A stretch of 64,000 nucleotides of DNA from NCBI GenBank assembly GCA_904419315.1, contig CAJFQY010000018.1, positions 5,055 through 69,054 on the forward strand, written 5' to 3'. Position 1 is the first letter of the stretch. The number at the start of each line of letters is the position of its first letter. A program made the position numbers and the translations under genes. This stretch comes from Zongyangia gallinarum (lineage in GTDB: Bacteria > Bacillota > Clostridia > Oscillospirales > Ruminococcaceae). Positions 49,564 to 58,443 of the stretch are shown here, piece by piece. The notes beneath the pieces are model-generated. The model saw nothing but the letters and a program-made list of their open reading frames with translations, was not told the DNA's origin and made no database searches.

Positions 49564-50898
49564 TTGGCACTTTTGACAAACGCCCCCCGGGGCACCCAGG
49601 ATGTACTCCCCAGCCAGAGCGGCCGGTGGAAGTATCTGGAGAAGACGGCCATGGAGACAGCGGCCCTCTTCGGATTCAAGGAAATCCGCACCCCGGTATT
49701 TGAGCACACCGAGCTCTTTACCCGGTCGGTAGGGGATACCACCGACGTGGTGCAAAAGGAAATGTATACCTTCCAGGACAAGGGCAACCGATCCATTACC
49801 TTGCGGCCAGAGGGCACGGCAGGTGTGGTCCGGGCGGCCATCCAGAACGGCCTTTTGGGAGACGCCCTGCCGGTGATGGCAAGTTATGTAGTCTCCTGCT
49901 TCCGCTATGAGAAGCCCCAGGCTGGCAGGCTGCGGGAATTTCACCAATTTGGGGTGGAAATGCTGGGGGCAGCGGCTCCCTCCGCAGACGCCCAGGTCAT
50001 CGCTCTGGCAAACGAGATCTTTAAGGTGCTGGGGGTAGAAGGCCTGCGCCTGGAGCTTAACTCCATCGGATGCCCCCAGTGCCGGGCAGCCTATCATCAA
50101 AAGCTGGTGGAATATTTTAACGGATATAAGGACAAGCTCTGTGAAACCTGTCTGGGCCGGCTGGAGAAAAACCCCATGCGGATTCTCGACTGCAAGAACC
50201 CGGAGTGCAAGGAGATCGCCAAGAACGCGCCGAAGATCATCGATTTCCTCTGCGACGACTGCCGGGATCACTTTGAGGGGGTCAAGACCCGGCTTTCCGC
50301 CATGGGCATTGATTTTGTGGTCAATCCCACCATTGTCCGGGGCCTGGATTATTATACCCGCACGGTATTCGAGTTCGTCTCGGAGAACATCGGCGCCCAG
50401 GGAACCGTCTGCGGCGGCGGCCGGTATGACGGCCTTATCGGCATGCTGGGAGGAAAGGAAACCCCGGCTCTGGGCTTTGCCATGGGATTAGAGCGGCTAT
50501 TATTGCTGATGGATAAAACCGGATGTTCCTTCCCCGAGGAGCCCAAATGCGACATCTATATCGCCTCTATGGGAGAGGCGGCTTCGGTGAAAGCCTGCGA
50601 GCTGGCCATGCGTCTGCGGGAGGAGGGCTTCTTTGCCCAGTGCGACTCCATGAACCGCAGCCTTAAGGCCCAGATGAAATACGCCGACAAGATCGGCGCC
50701 CGCTACACCCTGGTTATCGGGGACAACGAGTTGGAAACCGGGGTGGCAAAGCTTAAAAACATGGCTACCTCCCAGCAGATTGACGTCAGCTTTGGGGAGG
50801 ATGGCCTTCTCACCGCCATCTATGAAGCGGATAAGGATGAGACCATCCAGCAGATCGCCGAGGGCTTTGGGGACCTGCCATTGCAAAATCTACTGTAA
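49564..50898 (+). CDS. hisS: Histidyl-tRNA synthetase
   Basis: A 444-residue class II synthetase. Motif 1 region FEHTELFTRSVG, motif 2 FRYEKPQAGRLREFHQFGVE, histidine loops GLDYYTRTVFEF and CGGGRYDGLIGMLGG, motif 3 GFAMGLERL, then the C-terminal anticodon domain (345-435). A CxxC pair set (CETC, CKNPEC, CDDC) near 195-240 suggests a zinc site, seen in some Clostridial HisRS. Start is TTG at 49564 after AGGAGA. Transcribed with aspS under the T-box. Confidence 0.95.
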   Translation: MALLTNAPRGTQDVLPSQSGRWKYLEKTAMETAALFGFKEIRTPVFEHTELFTRSVGDTTDVVQKEMYTFQDKGNRSITLRPEGTAGVVRAAIQNGLLGDALPVMASYVVSCFRYEKPQAGRLREFHQFGVEMLGAAAPSADAQVIALANEIFKVLGVEGLRLELNSIGCPQCRAAYHQKLVEYFNGYKDKLCETCLGRLEKNPMRILDCKNPECKEIAKNAPKIIDFLCDDCRDHFEGVKTRLSAMGIDFVVNPTIVRGLDYYTRTVFEFVSENIGAQGTVCGGGRYDGLIGMLGGKETPALGFAMGLERLLLLMDKTGCSFPEEPKCDIYIASMGEAASVKACELAMRLREEGFFAQCDSMNRSLKAQMKYADKIGARYTLVIGDNELETGVAKLKNMATSQQIDVSFGEDGLLTAIYEADKDETIQQIAEGFGDLPLQNLL

Positions 50899-50924
50899 CT
50901 GACAGATAAAAGGAGATAGTGGAC

Positions 50925-52718
50925 ATGAACGATACCATGGAGGGCCTGAAAAGGACCCATTACTGCACCCAGGTTTCCGAAGCTGACATCGGAAAAGAAG
51001 TGGTGGTGTGCGGCTTTACCCAGAAGACAAGAGACCTGGGCAATCTGATTTTCATCGACCTGCGGGATCGGACTGGCATCATCCAGCTGGCTTTTGACGA
51101 TGCCACCGACCGGGCTATCATGGCCAAGGCGGCCAAGGTGCGGGCGGAATTCGTCCTCATGGCCAAGGGCACGGTGCGCAAGAGGGAGTCGGTGAATACC
51201 GAGATCAAGACCGGAACCATTGAGGTCTTTGTCACCGACCTGCGCATCCTCAATGAGGCCAAAACCCCGCCCTTTGAGATCACCGATGAGACCAACGTCA
51301 AGGAGGAGCTCCGTCTGCGCTACCGTTATCTGGATCTGCGGCGGGCTCAGATGCAGCAGGCAATGATGATGCGCCACCGCATTGTCAAGATTGCCCGGGA
51401 TTACTATGACGAAAACGGATTTTTAGAAATTGAAACCCCCATGCTCATCAAATCCACCCCGGAAGGGGCGCGGGACTACCTGGTGCCCTCCCGGGTTCAT
51501 CCGGGCAAATTCTACGCCCTGCCCCAGTCTCCCCAGCAGTATAAGCAGCTGCTCATGCTCTCCGGCTTTGACCGGTATATGCAGATTGCCCGCTGCTTTA
51601 GGGACGAGGACCTGCGGGCGGACCGGCAGCCGGAGTTCACCCAGATTGACCTGGAGATGTCCTTTGTGGACCAGGACGACGTCATGGCGGTCAATGAGGG
51701 CTTTATGAAACGGGTCTTCAAAGAGGCACTGGGGATCGAGATTGAGACCCCCTTCCGCCGCATTCCCTATGAGGAGGCTATGGAGCGGTATGGTTCCGAC
51801 AAGCCGGACACCCGCTTCGGATTGGAGCTCATTGACCTGGGGGATGTGCTGCAAAACTGCGAGTTCAAGGCCTTTGCCGGCGCCCTTGCCGGAGGCGGCG
51901 CGGTCAAAGCTATTTTAGTGCCGGACGGGGCAGAGCGCCTTTCCCGGAAAGAGATCGATAAGCTGACGGAATTTGTCAAGACCTACCGGGCCAAGGGCCT
52001 GGCCTACACCCGGCTGACGCCCGAAAAAGAAACCTCCAGCTTTGAGAAGTTCCTCAGCGAGGAGGAGAAGAATGCCCTGCGCCAGCGGGTAGGCGCCAAA
52101 ACCGGGGATGTGATCCTCATTGTGGCGGACGCAAACAAACAGGTGGTCTACGACAGCCTGGGCGCCCTGCGGTGTGAGCTGGCAAAACGCCTCTCCCTCA
52201 TCGACGAGAGTAAGTTTGACCTGCTCTGGGTCACCGACTTCCCGCAGTTTGAGTATTCCGAAGAGGAAGACCGGTATGTAGCCAAGCATCATCCCTTTAC
52301 CTGTCCCCGGCTTTCCGATGTGGATAAGCTGAAAACTGACCCGGCGGCGGTCCATGCCTTGGCTTATGACATGGTCCTCAACGGCTGTGAGGTGGGCGGA
52401 GGCTCCATCCGAATCAACGACCCGGAGCTGCAGGAGAAGATGTTCGAGGCCCTGGGCTTTACTCCCGAGTCGGCCCACGAGCGGTTCGGCTATCTCATCG
52501 ACGCCTTCCAGTACGGCGCACCGCCCCATGGCGGCATGGCCTTTGGCCTGGATCGTCTGGTGATGCTCATGCTAGGCAAGGACTCCATCCGGGATGTAAT
52601 CGCCTTCCCCAAGGTGCAAAACGCCAGCGAGCTGATGACCATGTGTCCGGCCGAGGTGGACGAAAAGGATATCCAGGAACTGCATATCGCCATTGTGGAA
52701 AAGGAAACAGAAGAATAA
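50925..52718 (+). CDS. aspS: Aspartyl-tRNA synthetase
   Basis: A 597-residue bacterial-type AspRS: OB-fold anticodon domain (1-110), class II motifs FLEIETPML, FRDEDLRADRQPEFTQIDLE and GLDRLVMLMLG, and the bacterial GAD insertion (about 290-420). The ATG at 50925 has AGGAG nine bases upstream; the GTG at 50919 is too close to it. It is 26 bases after hisS. Confidence 0.96.
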   Translation: MNDTMEGLKRTHYCTQVSEADIGKEVVVCGFTQKTRDLGNLIFIDLRDRTGIIQLAFDDATDRAIMAKAAKVRAEFVLMAKGTVRKRESVNTEIKTGTIEVFVTDLRILNEAKTPPFEITDETNVKEELRLRYRYLDLRRAQMQQAMMMRHRIVKIARDYYDENGFLEIETPMLIKSTPEGARDYLVPSRVHPGKFYALPQSPQQYKQLLMLSGFDRYMQIARCFRDEDLRADRQPEFTQIDLEMSFVDQDDVMAVNEGFMKRVFKEALGIEIETPFRRIPYEEAMERYGSDKPDTRFGLELIDLGDVLQNCEFKAFAGALAGGGAVKAILVPDGAERLSRKEIDKLTEFVKTYRAKGLAYTRLTPEKETSSFEKFLSEEEKNALRQRVGAKTGDVILIVADANKQVVYDSLGALRCELAKRLSLIDESKFDLLWVTDFPQFEYSEEEDRYVAKHHPFTCPRLSDVDKLKTDPAAVHALAYDMVLNGCEVGGGSIRINDPELQEKMFEALGFTPESAHERFGYLIDAFQYGAPPHGGMAFGLDRLVMLMLGKDSIRDVIAFPKVQNASELMTMCPAEVDEKDIQELHIAIVEKETEE

Positions 52719-52721
52719 AGA

Positions 52722-52758
52722 AGAAAGAGCAGCCGCATACAGCGGCTGCTCTTTTCAA
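52722..52758 (+). terminator. Terminator between aspS and the convergent kinase gene
   Basis: Stem AAGAGCAGCCGC/GCGGCTGCTCTT with loop ATACA and a short T run. Confidence 0.85.
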
Positions 52759-52771
52759 AGGGGGATAAAAT

Positions 52772-53398
52772 TTATTCGCCATTCCTAATTTTCACATATT
52801 CGGCGATGTATTTGACTGCGTTTTCAATGCCGATATCGTCTGTGTTCAGGCACAGATGGTAATTATTCACGTCGCCCCATTTGAGCCCGGTGTAGAAGTT
52901 ATAATAGGCGGCCCGTTTTTTGTCCGTCTTGCGAAGGATGTCTTCGGCCTGGGCGGGAACCAGCTCATACTCCCTGGTAGCCCTGCGCAGACGGTTTTGC
53001 CAGCTGGAGGTGAGAAAGATGTTGATGCAGCTGGGATCATCCTGGAGGACATAGTCAGCGCACCGCCCTACAATGACGCAGGAGCCCTCCGCCGCAATAG
53101 AACGGATGGTATCCGACTGTACGATAAAGAGCTTATCCGCCAGGGGGAGACCGTCGTAGCCAGTGGGGTTATAGGAGGTGGCGGTGGTGCCGAACATCGA
53201 CAGGGCGTATAGAAGGCTGCTGGTAGCTTTCTGGTCCGCCTTTTCAAAAAGCTCAGGGGCATAGCCGCTTTTTTTAGCGGACAGGGTGATGACTTCTTTG
53301 TCATAGAAAGGAATGTCCAGCGTTTGGGCAAGCTTCCGGCCGATTTCCCGGCCGCCGCTGCCATGCTGACGGCTGATAGTAATAATCGTCTTTTTCAT
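52772..53398 (-). CDS. Cytidylate kinase-like family protein
   Basis: A 208-residue P-loop protein of the AAK6/cytidylate-kinase-like family: ITISRQHGSGGREIGRKLA (P-loop variant), FYDKEVI, and CVIVGRCADYVL. It differs from true CMP kinase (cmk) by the GSGG loop and these motifs. Substrate unknown. It converges on aspS. Confidence 0.88.
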   Translation of the reverse strand: MKKTIITISRQHGSGGREIGRKLAQTLDIPFYDKEVITLSAKKSGYAPELFEKADQKATSSLLYALSMFGTTATSYNPTGYDGLPLADKLFIVQSDTIRSIAAEGSCVIVGRCADYVLQDDPSCINIFLTSSWQNRLRRATREYELVPAQAEDILRKTDKKRAAYYNFYTGLKWGDVNNYHLCLNTDDIGIENAVKYIAEYVKIRNGE

Positions 53399-53739
53399 TC
53401 AAACACACCCTCTCTCGTCTCCATGTTAGTTGTACAGTCTGTATAAAAATTTTTAACATTGGATTTCTATCCATGTATATTATGTGCCTCATTCAGGTTG
53501 GTGTCAATTGCCATTTTATACAATAATTCTGTAAATTTTTGCTCAGGAAGATGACAATACAAAAGAGGGATGTTTTAGGGGCCATCTCTTTTTCGCGGGC
53601 CTTTGCCATTGTCGGGAAAGGATAAAAAAGCGGCGCATCCCTGCACAAAAATGAGCTTTTTTTCTATGATGGTATCAAAAGGGCAAAGGAAACATTACCA
53701 TAAGCCTTTTCCCGGGAAAAGGCGGAGCGGAGGGAATGG
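53399..53739. other. Intergenic region upstream of small membrane protein genes
   Basis: No gene longer than about 25 codons with a ribosome-binding site. It contains the kinase gene's upstream region and a perfect 20-bp palindrome GCCTTTTCCCGGGAAAAGGC at 53704-53723, just before the first small ORF. Confidence 0.5.
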
Positions 53740-53865
53740 ATGATGGCAGTTTTGTGGATCGGTTCGGCAGTTATTTTATCTTTGACCTTTTGGGGCGGTT
53801 TTTTGCTCTGCGCCATGCTCACCGCAGGGGCGGCGGAGGACAGCCAGGAGGACCAGAGGCCATGA
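53740..53865 (+). CDS. Small single-helix membrane protein (41 aa)
   Basis: A 41-residue ORF beginning MMAVLWIGSAVILSL, with one membrane helix (3-28) and an acidic tail (GAAEDSQEDQRP). GGAGGG lies 5-6 bases before the ATG. The 20-bp palindrome lies upstream. It is too short to prove by sequence alone, but helix, charge pattern and ribosome-binding site support it. Function unknown. Confidence 0.5.
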   Translation: MMAVLWIGSAVILSLTFWGGFLLCAMLTAGAAEDSQEDQRP

Positions 53866-53900
53866 CGCTGGATATTTTGGAATATTCTCACCATTTTACA

Positions 53901-53929
53901 ATGACAAAGGGGCGCCGGTCAGGTATACT
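53901..53929 (+). promoter_or_regulatory. Promoter of the second and third small membrane protein genes
   Basis: ATGACA, 17 bases, TATACT; about 48 bases before the next start codon. Confidence 0.6.
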
Positions 53930-53977
53930 ATAAGGAAGAGGGCCCGGCGGTCCAGCCGGGGGAGTGGAGGCAAAAGG

Positions 53978-54091
53978 ATGTCAAAGGAGAAAAAATGGCG
54001 GATCCTCCGCTGGGTGGCGGTGGCCGCAGCGGCGGTTTTGTTGGGTCTTGGGATCTGGATGAGCATGGGCAGCGGGTCCTGCCCGGTATAG
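53978..54091 (+). CDS. Small single-helix membrane protein (37 aa)
   Basis: A 37-residue ORF: basic N-terminus MSKEKKWRILRW, one helix (11-29), and a short GSGSCPV tail. GGAGG lies 7 bases before the ATG, and a good promoter is upstream. The next gene begins 9 bases after its stop. The positive-inside pattern suggests the C-terminus faces out. Function unknown. Confidence 0.55.
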   Translation: MSKEKKWRILRWVAVAAAAVLLGLGIWMSMGSGSCPV

Positions 54092-54100
54092 GAGGAGAAA

Positions 54101-54394
54101 ATGCGGCTGATATTGTCCACTTTGTTATTTTTCTGCGGCTTGGGAATCAGCGCGGCGGTGATACTGGTGAGCCTAATCCATCTAGCGGGGGGAAGACGGC
54201 GCCTTGTTTCTGGAGCATATGCCCTCATGGGCTTCGGCTACGGCGGCCTTTGCGTCTATCACCTGGTCCGCCAGAGCAGCGGTATCGCCTGTGCCATGGC
54301 CCCGATCTCCCAGCTTGCCATTTTTGGAGGACTGCTCCTTCTCCATCTCTTTTTTCTCATTGACGGAATCAGAACCTTGCCCAAAGGAAAATGA
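54101..54394 (+). CDS. Small three-helix membrane protein
   Basis: A 97-residue protein with three hydrophobic helices (3-26, 38-58, 65-88) and a GGRRR loop. GGAGGAG lies 4-5 bases before the ATG. Probably co-transcribed with the 37-residue ORF. Not recognised. Confidence 0.7.
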   Translation: MRLILSTLLFFCGLGISAAVILVSLIHLAGGRRRLVSGAYALMGFGYGGLCVYHLVRQSSGIACAMAPISQLAIFGGLLLLHLFFLIDGIRTLPKGK

Positions 54395-54422
54395 TAGCGA
54401 CCCATCTGACATCCAGAGGGAT

Positions 54423-54463
54423 AAAAAAAGCCCCGGCGAAATAACCACTTGGCGGGGTTTTTG
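54423..54463 (+). terminator. Terminator after the small membrane protein genes
   Basis: AAAAAGCCCCG pairs with CGGGGTTTTT across an inner loop, followed by T5. Confidence 0.7.
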
Positions 54464-54471
54464 ATTGCAGA

Positions 54472-54510
54472 AAAAAACCAGGAGCCAATATATTGGCTCC
54501 TGGTAAAATT
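54472..54510 (-). terminator. Terminator facing the flavodoxin-like genes
   Basis: A 28-bp perfect palindrome (ACCAGGAGCCAATA and complement); on the minus strand it is followed by seven T. It is about 160 bases past the end of the flavodoxin-like gene. Confidence 0.75.
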
Positions 54511-54668
54511 TTATCTTTTCCCTAGTCCCTGTGCTGGGAAGAAGAGCTAACGCATCGTAGTGCCAGGCTTTTATTAGTGGCTCTGCGAAGAACACATATT
54601 TCTACCAGATTCTTTCACGGAAGATTTGCTTTCAATATACATCTGATCCGCGACAGTAGTCTGGAAGA

Positions 54669-55289
54669 TTATTCCAAAGTTGTGTTGGACTCAATTTCCA
54701 TAGTGGACATTTGATTGAGATCGATACCATTTTTCTCTCCCCGCCGAAGCCAGTAGGAAGTAGAGGCGCTGAGAAACATTTTTTTTGAGATAGGCATGGT
54801 TACCTTGAGCACCTCTGATTTTCCCAGATGGATTCCCCTTGCCAGCCGTCTAATCTTCCACTTGACAAAAAAGGAAAAGGGGGTGGAGAGGATTGCCTCT
54901 CCGGAACCAATACAAAGGGCCATGCCAAAGGGAAAGCCCTGCTCCTTACAGAACAGCCGGACTATATCCAATGCTACCAGGTTTTGTTCCGGCTCGAGGA
55001 AGCCGCAGTTAATCAGGACATGGATGGCGGGCCTTTTCTGAAAGGGGTAGTTTTCCATCTCCTTCATCAGCTCCATCAGGGTAACAGGAAGGCTGTCGAC
55101 ATAGAGGGGAAAAACCAGGAGCAGATGATCGTGATTTTCTATTTCCCGGCATGCTTCCTGGTGTTTGCGGGTAGTAACGCTGTATTCATCCACATCCTCC
55201 CCCCAAAAGTGGGCAAATATCTCTCCGTACTGTTTGGAATTGGAACGTGGCGCCCGGGGACTTCCATTGACTATCATCATCGTTCCCAT
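54669..55289 (-). CDS. Flavodoxin-like NAD(P)H-dependent oxidoreductase family protein
   Basis: A 206-residue protein with a flavodoxin-type first strand and loop (MMIVNGSPRAPRSNSKQYG), LLLVFPLYVDSLPVTLMELM and an INCGFLE loop. These bind FMN in the iron-sulfur flavoprotein/NADPH reductase group. AAAGGAGG lies before the start, which overlaps the previous gene by 13 bases. Paired with a sister gene, so a two-component flavin system is possible. Confidence 0.75.
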   Translation of the reverse strand: MGTMMIVNGSPRAPRSNSKQYGEIFAHFWGEDVDEYSVTTRKHQEACREIENHDHLLLVFPLYVDSLPVTLMELMKEMENYPFQKRPAIHVLINCGFLEPEQNLVALDIVRLFCKEQGFPFGMALCIGSGEAILSTPFSFFVKWKIRRLARGIHLGKSEVLKVTMPISKKMFLSASTSYWLRRGEKNGIDLNQMSTMEIESNTTLE

Positions 55290-55789
55290 TTGTCCACCTC
55301 CTTTCGGATCGTTTCCTCCAGTTGCTCCTGAGGAACAAAAAGGATATGCCAGCTTTTAAACAGCATATTGTTGGCGTTTCGTGCCACCAGATGACGGAAG
55401 ATATCCCGTTCTTCTTTGGAAGTTTTTCCATAGATAATGATAACTGCATCTTTCTGAGCCACCTGCCGCTGGACATGATGGGTCTCCCCGTGATAGAGTC
55501 GGATAAATGCTTGCTGGATGGGTATGGCTCGTTCCAGCATGGTTTTCATCGGAATATCATAAGAACCGTAGCGGATCCGGCTGACATAGATGACCCGGCG
55601 GCTTTGGGCAATAAGGGGATAGATGGCCGTGGCGTCATCCCGGATGACACATCTGCCCGGGGTTTTGGTCCAGCATCCAAAGCAGCCAATGCAGTTTGCG
55701 ATGGAAAGGACGGATAAATCTACATAGCGGTTTTCAGGCCGTTCCGGCAAATTTTTTGCTAAGGCTAGATCGCTGAGAAGCAGGTTCAT
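55277..55789 (-). CDS. Flavodoxin family protein
   Basis: A 170-residue protein of the NADPH-dependent FMN reductase group. It has a two-cysteine signature CIGCFGCWTKTPGRCVIRDD typical of iron-sulfur flavoprotein relatives, and ISRIRYGSYDIPMK-like loop (VSRIRYGSYDIPMK) near the flavin. The N-terminal strand is short for the family (starts MNLLLSDLALAKN), so the phosphate-binding loop may be incomplete. ATG at 55789 follows GGGAG. Overlaps the following gene by 13 bases. Confidence 0.75.
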   Translation of the reverse strand: MNLLLSDLALAKNLPERPENRYVDLSVLSIANCIGCFGCWTKTPGRCVIRDDATAIYPLIAQSRRVIYVSRIRYGSYDIPMKTMLERAIPIQQAFIRLYHGETHHVQRQVAQKDAVIIIYGKTSKEERDIFRHLVARNANNMLFKSWHILFVPQEQLEETIRKEVDKWER

Positions 55790-55871
55790 GGAATCAACTC
55801 CCTTCTTCCCTCTTATTTTACCCAAAGATCAATAAAATTTCCAGAGGGACAGGGAGGCAAAATACAATTGG

Positions 55872-57734
55872 TTAGGGAGTGCCGGTGGGAGCGGCGCCGC
55901 CTCCACCAGGGCCGCCGCCCATCCCATCAGGCGGAGCGCCCATACCGCCGCCAGGCATACCGCCCATGCCACCCATGCCGCCCATGCCGCCGGAGCCATA
56001 GACCAGGGAGTCCATGGTAATCTGGGTTTCGGTGCCGCCCACTGACAGGGTGTAGGTTTCCCCTTCCAGAATCTGCGGGCAGCTGAGGATGATTGAGTCA
56101 AAAGCCTTGCCAGCGGTCCAGGAAATAAGCTCCTGGCCGTTTTGATCGGTGAGGGTGATGGTGCTGCCCGCCTGCTGGGAGCTGACGTTGACCATCATCA
56201 CCCCTTGGGTGGAGGTGGAGCTGAAGTTCTGGGCCATCTGGGAAGCGCCGGCCGCCACAAAGATGCCGCCGGTGATTTCAGCGTCAGAGGCATAGTCCAA
56301 AGCGCCGTTGCCGCCGTTGTCCGGTCCGGACAGATAGGTTTCGCCGCCGGAAACGGTAAGGCTGCCGTTGGAGTCGATGCCGTCGCCGGAAGCATCGATG
56401 CGAAGGGTGCCTCCCGCAATGTGGATATAGGCGTTTTCGTCGGCGGCAAAGGCGTCGGCGCCGCGATGACCGCCCTCGCCGAAGGAAGCAAAGCCGCTTT
56501 GATCGTTGCCGCCGGCGGCGTTAAGGCCGTCGTCGCTGGAGGTCAGGTCGATATCTCCTCCGGTGATGTCGATGCTCTGGCCCTCAATGCCTTCATAGCT
56601 TTCGGTAATGAGGAGAGTGCCTGCCGAAATGGTCACATTGGCGTCGGCATGGACACCGTCGTCTCCGGTGGCGATTTCGAAGTCTCCGCCCGAGACGGTG
56701 ACATTGGCATTGGAGTGGAGGCTATCGTCGGCGGAATCAATGGAGAAGGTGCCGCCGCTGATGAGAAGATCTCCGGTGGCTTTGATCCCCTTCATGCTGA
56801 CAGTGTCCTCGGTGGAGGCCGCCGCGCCGAAGAAGTCGTTGCTCTGGGAGGTGGCGTTTGCGCTGCCGCCACCGGTGAGCAGGGTGTAGCTGCCGCCCTC
56901 AGCCTGTAGATAATTCCCTGCGCTGAGGCCGTCTCCCTGGGCGTTGATGTCAAAGGTGCCGTCGGCGATATAAAGAAAGCCCAGGGTGGTGTCATCGGCA
57001 TTTTCCGCCTGGACGCCGTCCTTGCCGGAGGTGATGGTGAAGGCGCCGCCTGCGATGCGGACGCTGTCCTTGCCGGACAGCCCATGGCTCGCAGAAGTAA
57101 TGTCATAGGTGCCGCTGGTGATGACCAGGTCATCCTTGGAAACCACCCCGTGGCCGGCAGCGGCGTTGATGACAAGGGTGCCGGCGCCGTTGAGGGTCAG
57201 ATCCCCTTTGGAAAAGATGACGCCGTCGATGTTATTGTCGTCGATGGCCACATATTCCCCGCCGTTAGAGAGGGTGTTTTCCGAATCTTGGGTGGTGGTG
57301 ACAAAGACCTTGTCAGCCTCCCGGATATACAGTGCCGCTGAGGTGTCGTTGTGGATGGTGACGCCATCCAGCACCAGATGCAGTTTGTCGGTATCCTGGG
57401 CCTCTATGATGACCATGCCGTCATCCAGGGTGCCGGTGAGAATGTAGGTGCCCTCATCGGTGATGGTGACAGTGCTGCCCGAAATGCTGACGGCGTCAGA
57501 ATCGCATTGGGCGCTGTCGCCGTCCAGCTGGATCAGGGCGCTCTGCTCCTCATCATAGCCGATTTCAAAGTCCCGGTCGGTAAACATTTCGGTGTTATAT
57601 TCTTCGCTCTGGGAAACGGTGGAGGCCGAAGCGCCGGAGGAGGTAGAAGGGGAAGAAGAGCTTTCTTCCGCACCGCATCCGGCGAACATGACCATGAGAG
57701 CCAATCCCAAAGCCCAAAGCTTATATAGTTTCAT
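55872..57734 (-). CDS. Secreted beta-helix carbohydrate-binding lipoprotein (Cthe_2159-like)
   Basis: A 620-residue lipoprotein: signal peptide ending in a lipobox (MVMFAGC, Cys about 20). Residues 70-540 are repeated beta-helix rungs with motifs like GDGLSA, GDDGVHAD, SSDDGLNA and ASGDGIDS; this matches the carbohydrate-binding domain family of C. thermocellum Cthe_2159, which binds acidic polysaccharide. The C-terminal 45 residues are Gly/Met/Pro-rich (GGMGGMGG repeats). Many Asp suggest calcium. ATG at 57734 gives the signal peptide. It lies 13 bases downstream of DUF4956; in C. thermocellum a similar order is recalled. Confidence 0.85.
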   Translation of the reverse strand: MKLYKLWALGLALMVMFAGCGAEESSSSPSTSSGASASTVSQSEEYNTEMFTDRDFEIGYDEEQSALIQLDGDSAQCDSDAVSISGSTVTITDEGTYILTGTLDDGMVIIEAQDTDKLHLVLDGVTIHNDTSAALYIREADKVFVTTTQDSENTLSNGGEYVAIDDNNIDGVIFSKGDLTLNGAGTLVINAAAGHGVVSKDDLVITSGTYDITSASHGLSGKDSVRIAGGAFTITSGKDGVQAENADDTTLGFLYIADGTFDINAQGDGLSAGNYLQAEGGSYTLLTGGGSANATSQSNDFFGAAASTEDTVSMKGIKATGDLLISGGTFSIDSADDSLHSNANVTVSGGDFEIATGDDGVHADANVTISAGTLLITESYEGIEGQSIDITGGDIDLTSSDDGLNAAGGNDQSGFASFGEGGHRGADAFAADENAYIHIAGGTLRIDASGDGIDSNGSLTVSGGETYLSGPDNGGNGALDYASDAEITGGIFVAAGASQMAQNFSSTSTQGVMMVNVSSQQAGSTITLTDQNGQELISWTAGKAFDSIILSCPQILEGETYTLSVGGTETQITMDSLVYGSGGMGGMGGMGGMPGGGMGAPPDGMGGGPGGGGAAPTGTP

Positions 57735-57747
57735 CAGTGTTCTCCTT

Positions 57748-58443
57748 TTACAGTTCGTAAACCGTGGTTTCCTGCTTGGACATGGTAATTTCCAGATTGC
57801 CGTTGCGGCAGCGGAGCTGGTCAATGAGTTCCCGCTCCGAATTGGCCCGACGCAGGGTAAGGTTGTAGGTCAGCCGGTAAAGGCTGCCCATGTTGGTGGT
57901 TTTCACCTGCACAAGCTCCCAGGAGGAGGTATAGGTCTTCAGCAGATCCTCAAATACGCCGGTATAGTCCAGGTCCTCGGGGATGGTGATGTGCAGGGTC
58001 TTGTAAAGTGTGTCTTTTTTTCGGGAGCCGAAGTCAAGGTGGCTGTAGAGCAGGGTGATCAGGCCCAGGATAACCGCGAAGAGGAGGGCGTAGCCCAAAT
58101 ATCCCATACCGGTGATGAGACCGGCAGCCATGGCCAGAAAGAGGATGCCGATTTCCTTGGCGGTGCCGGGGACGGAGCGGAAACGCACCAGGCTGAAGGC
58201 GCCGGCTACGGCCACGCCGGCCCCTACGTTGCCGTTGACCATCATAATGACCACGCAGACCACCGCCGGCAGCAGCGCCAGGGTGACCACGAAGCTTTTG
58301 GTATAGCGGGTCTTGTACATATAGGTGAAGGCCAGGAAAAGGCCAATGACCAGGGCGCATCCCACACAGAGCAGAAATTGGGAAGCCGGGATGACGGTGG
58401 TCATATCGGTGTCAAAGATCCCACGGAACAGGGAATCAAGCAT
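57748..58443 (-). CDS. DUF4956 membrane protein (module 2)
   Basis: A 231-residue protein with four membrane helices in the first 135 residues and a soluble C-terminal domain. The signature VAGAFSLVRFRSVPGTAKE corresponds to the one in the module 1 protein. The ATG at 58443 follows AAGGAGG and overlaps the VTC gene's end by 8 bases, so the pair is translationally coupled. Function unknown, as for module 1. Confidence 0.9.
   Translation of the reverse strand: MLDSLFRGIFDTDMTTVIPASQFLLCVGCALVIGLFLAFTYMYKTRYTKSFVVTLALLPAVVCVVIMMVNGNVGAGVAVAGAFSLVRFRSVPGTAKEIGILFLAMAAGLITGMGYLGYALLFAVILGLITLLYSHLDFGSRKKDTLYKTLHITIPEDLDYTGVFEDLLKTYTSSWELVQVKTTNMGSLYRLTYNLTLRRANSERELIDQLRCRNGNLEITMSKQETTVYEL

Noticed and set aside
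49078..50271. A 397-codon open frame on the minus strand
   Set aside because: It runs antisense through hisS, repeat copy 3 and the T-box; its repeat-derived segments explain its openness.
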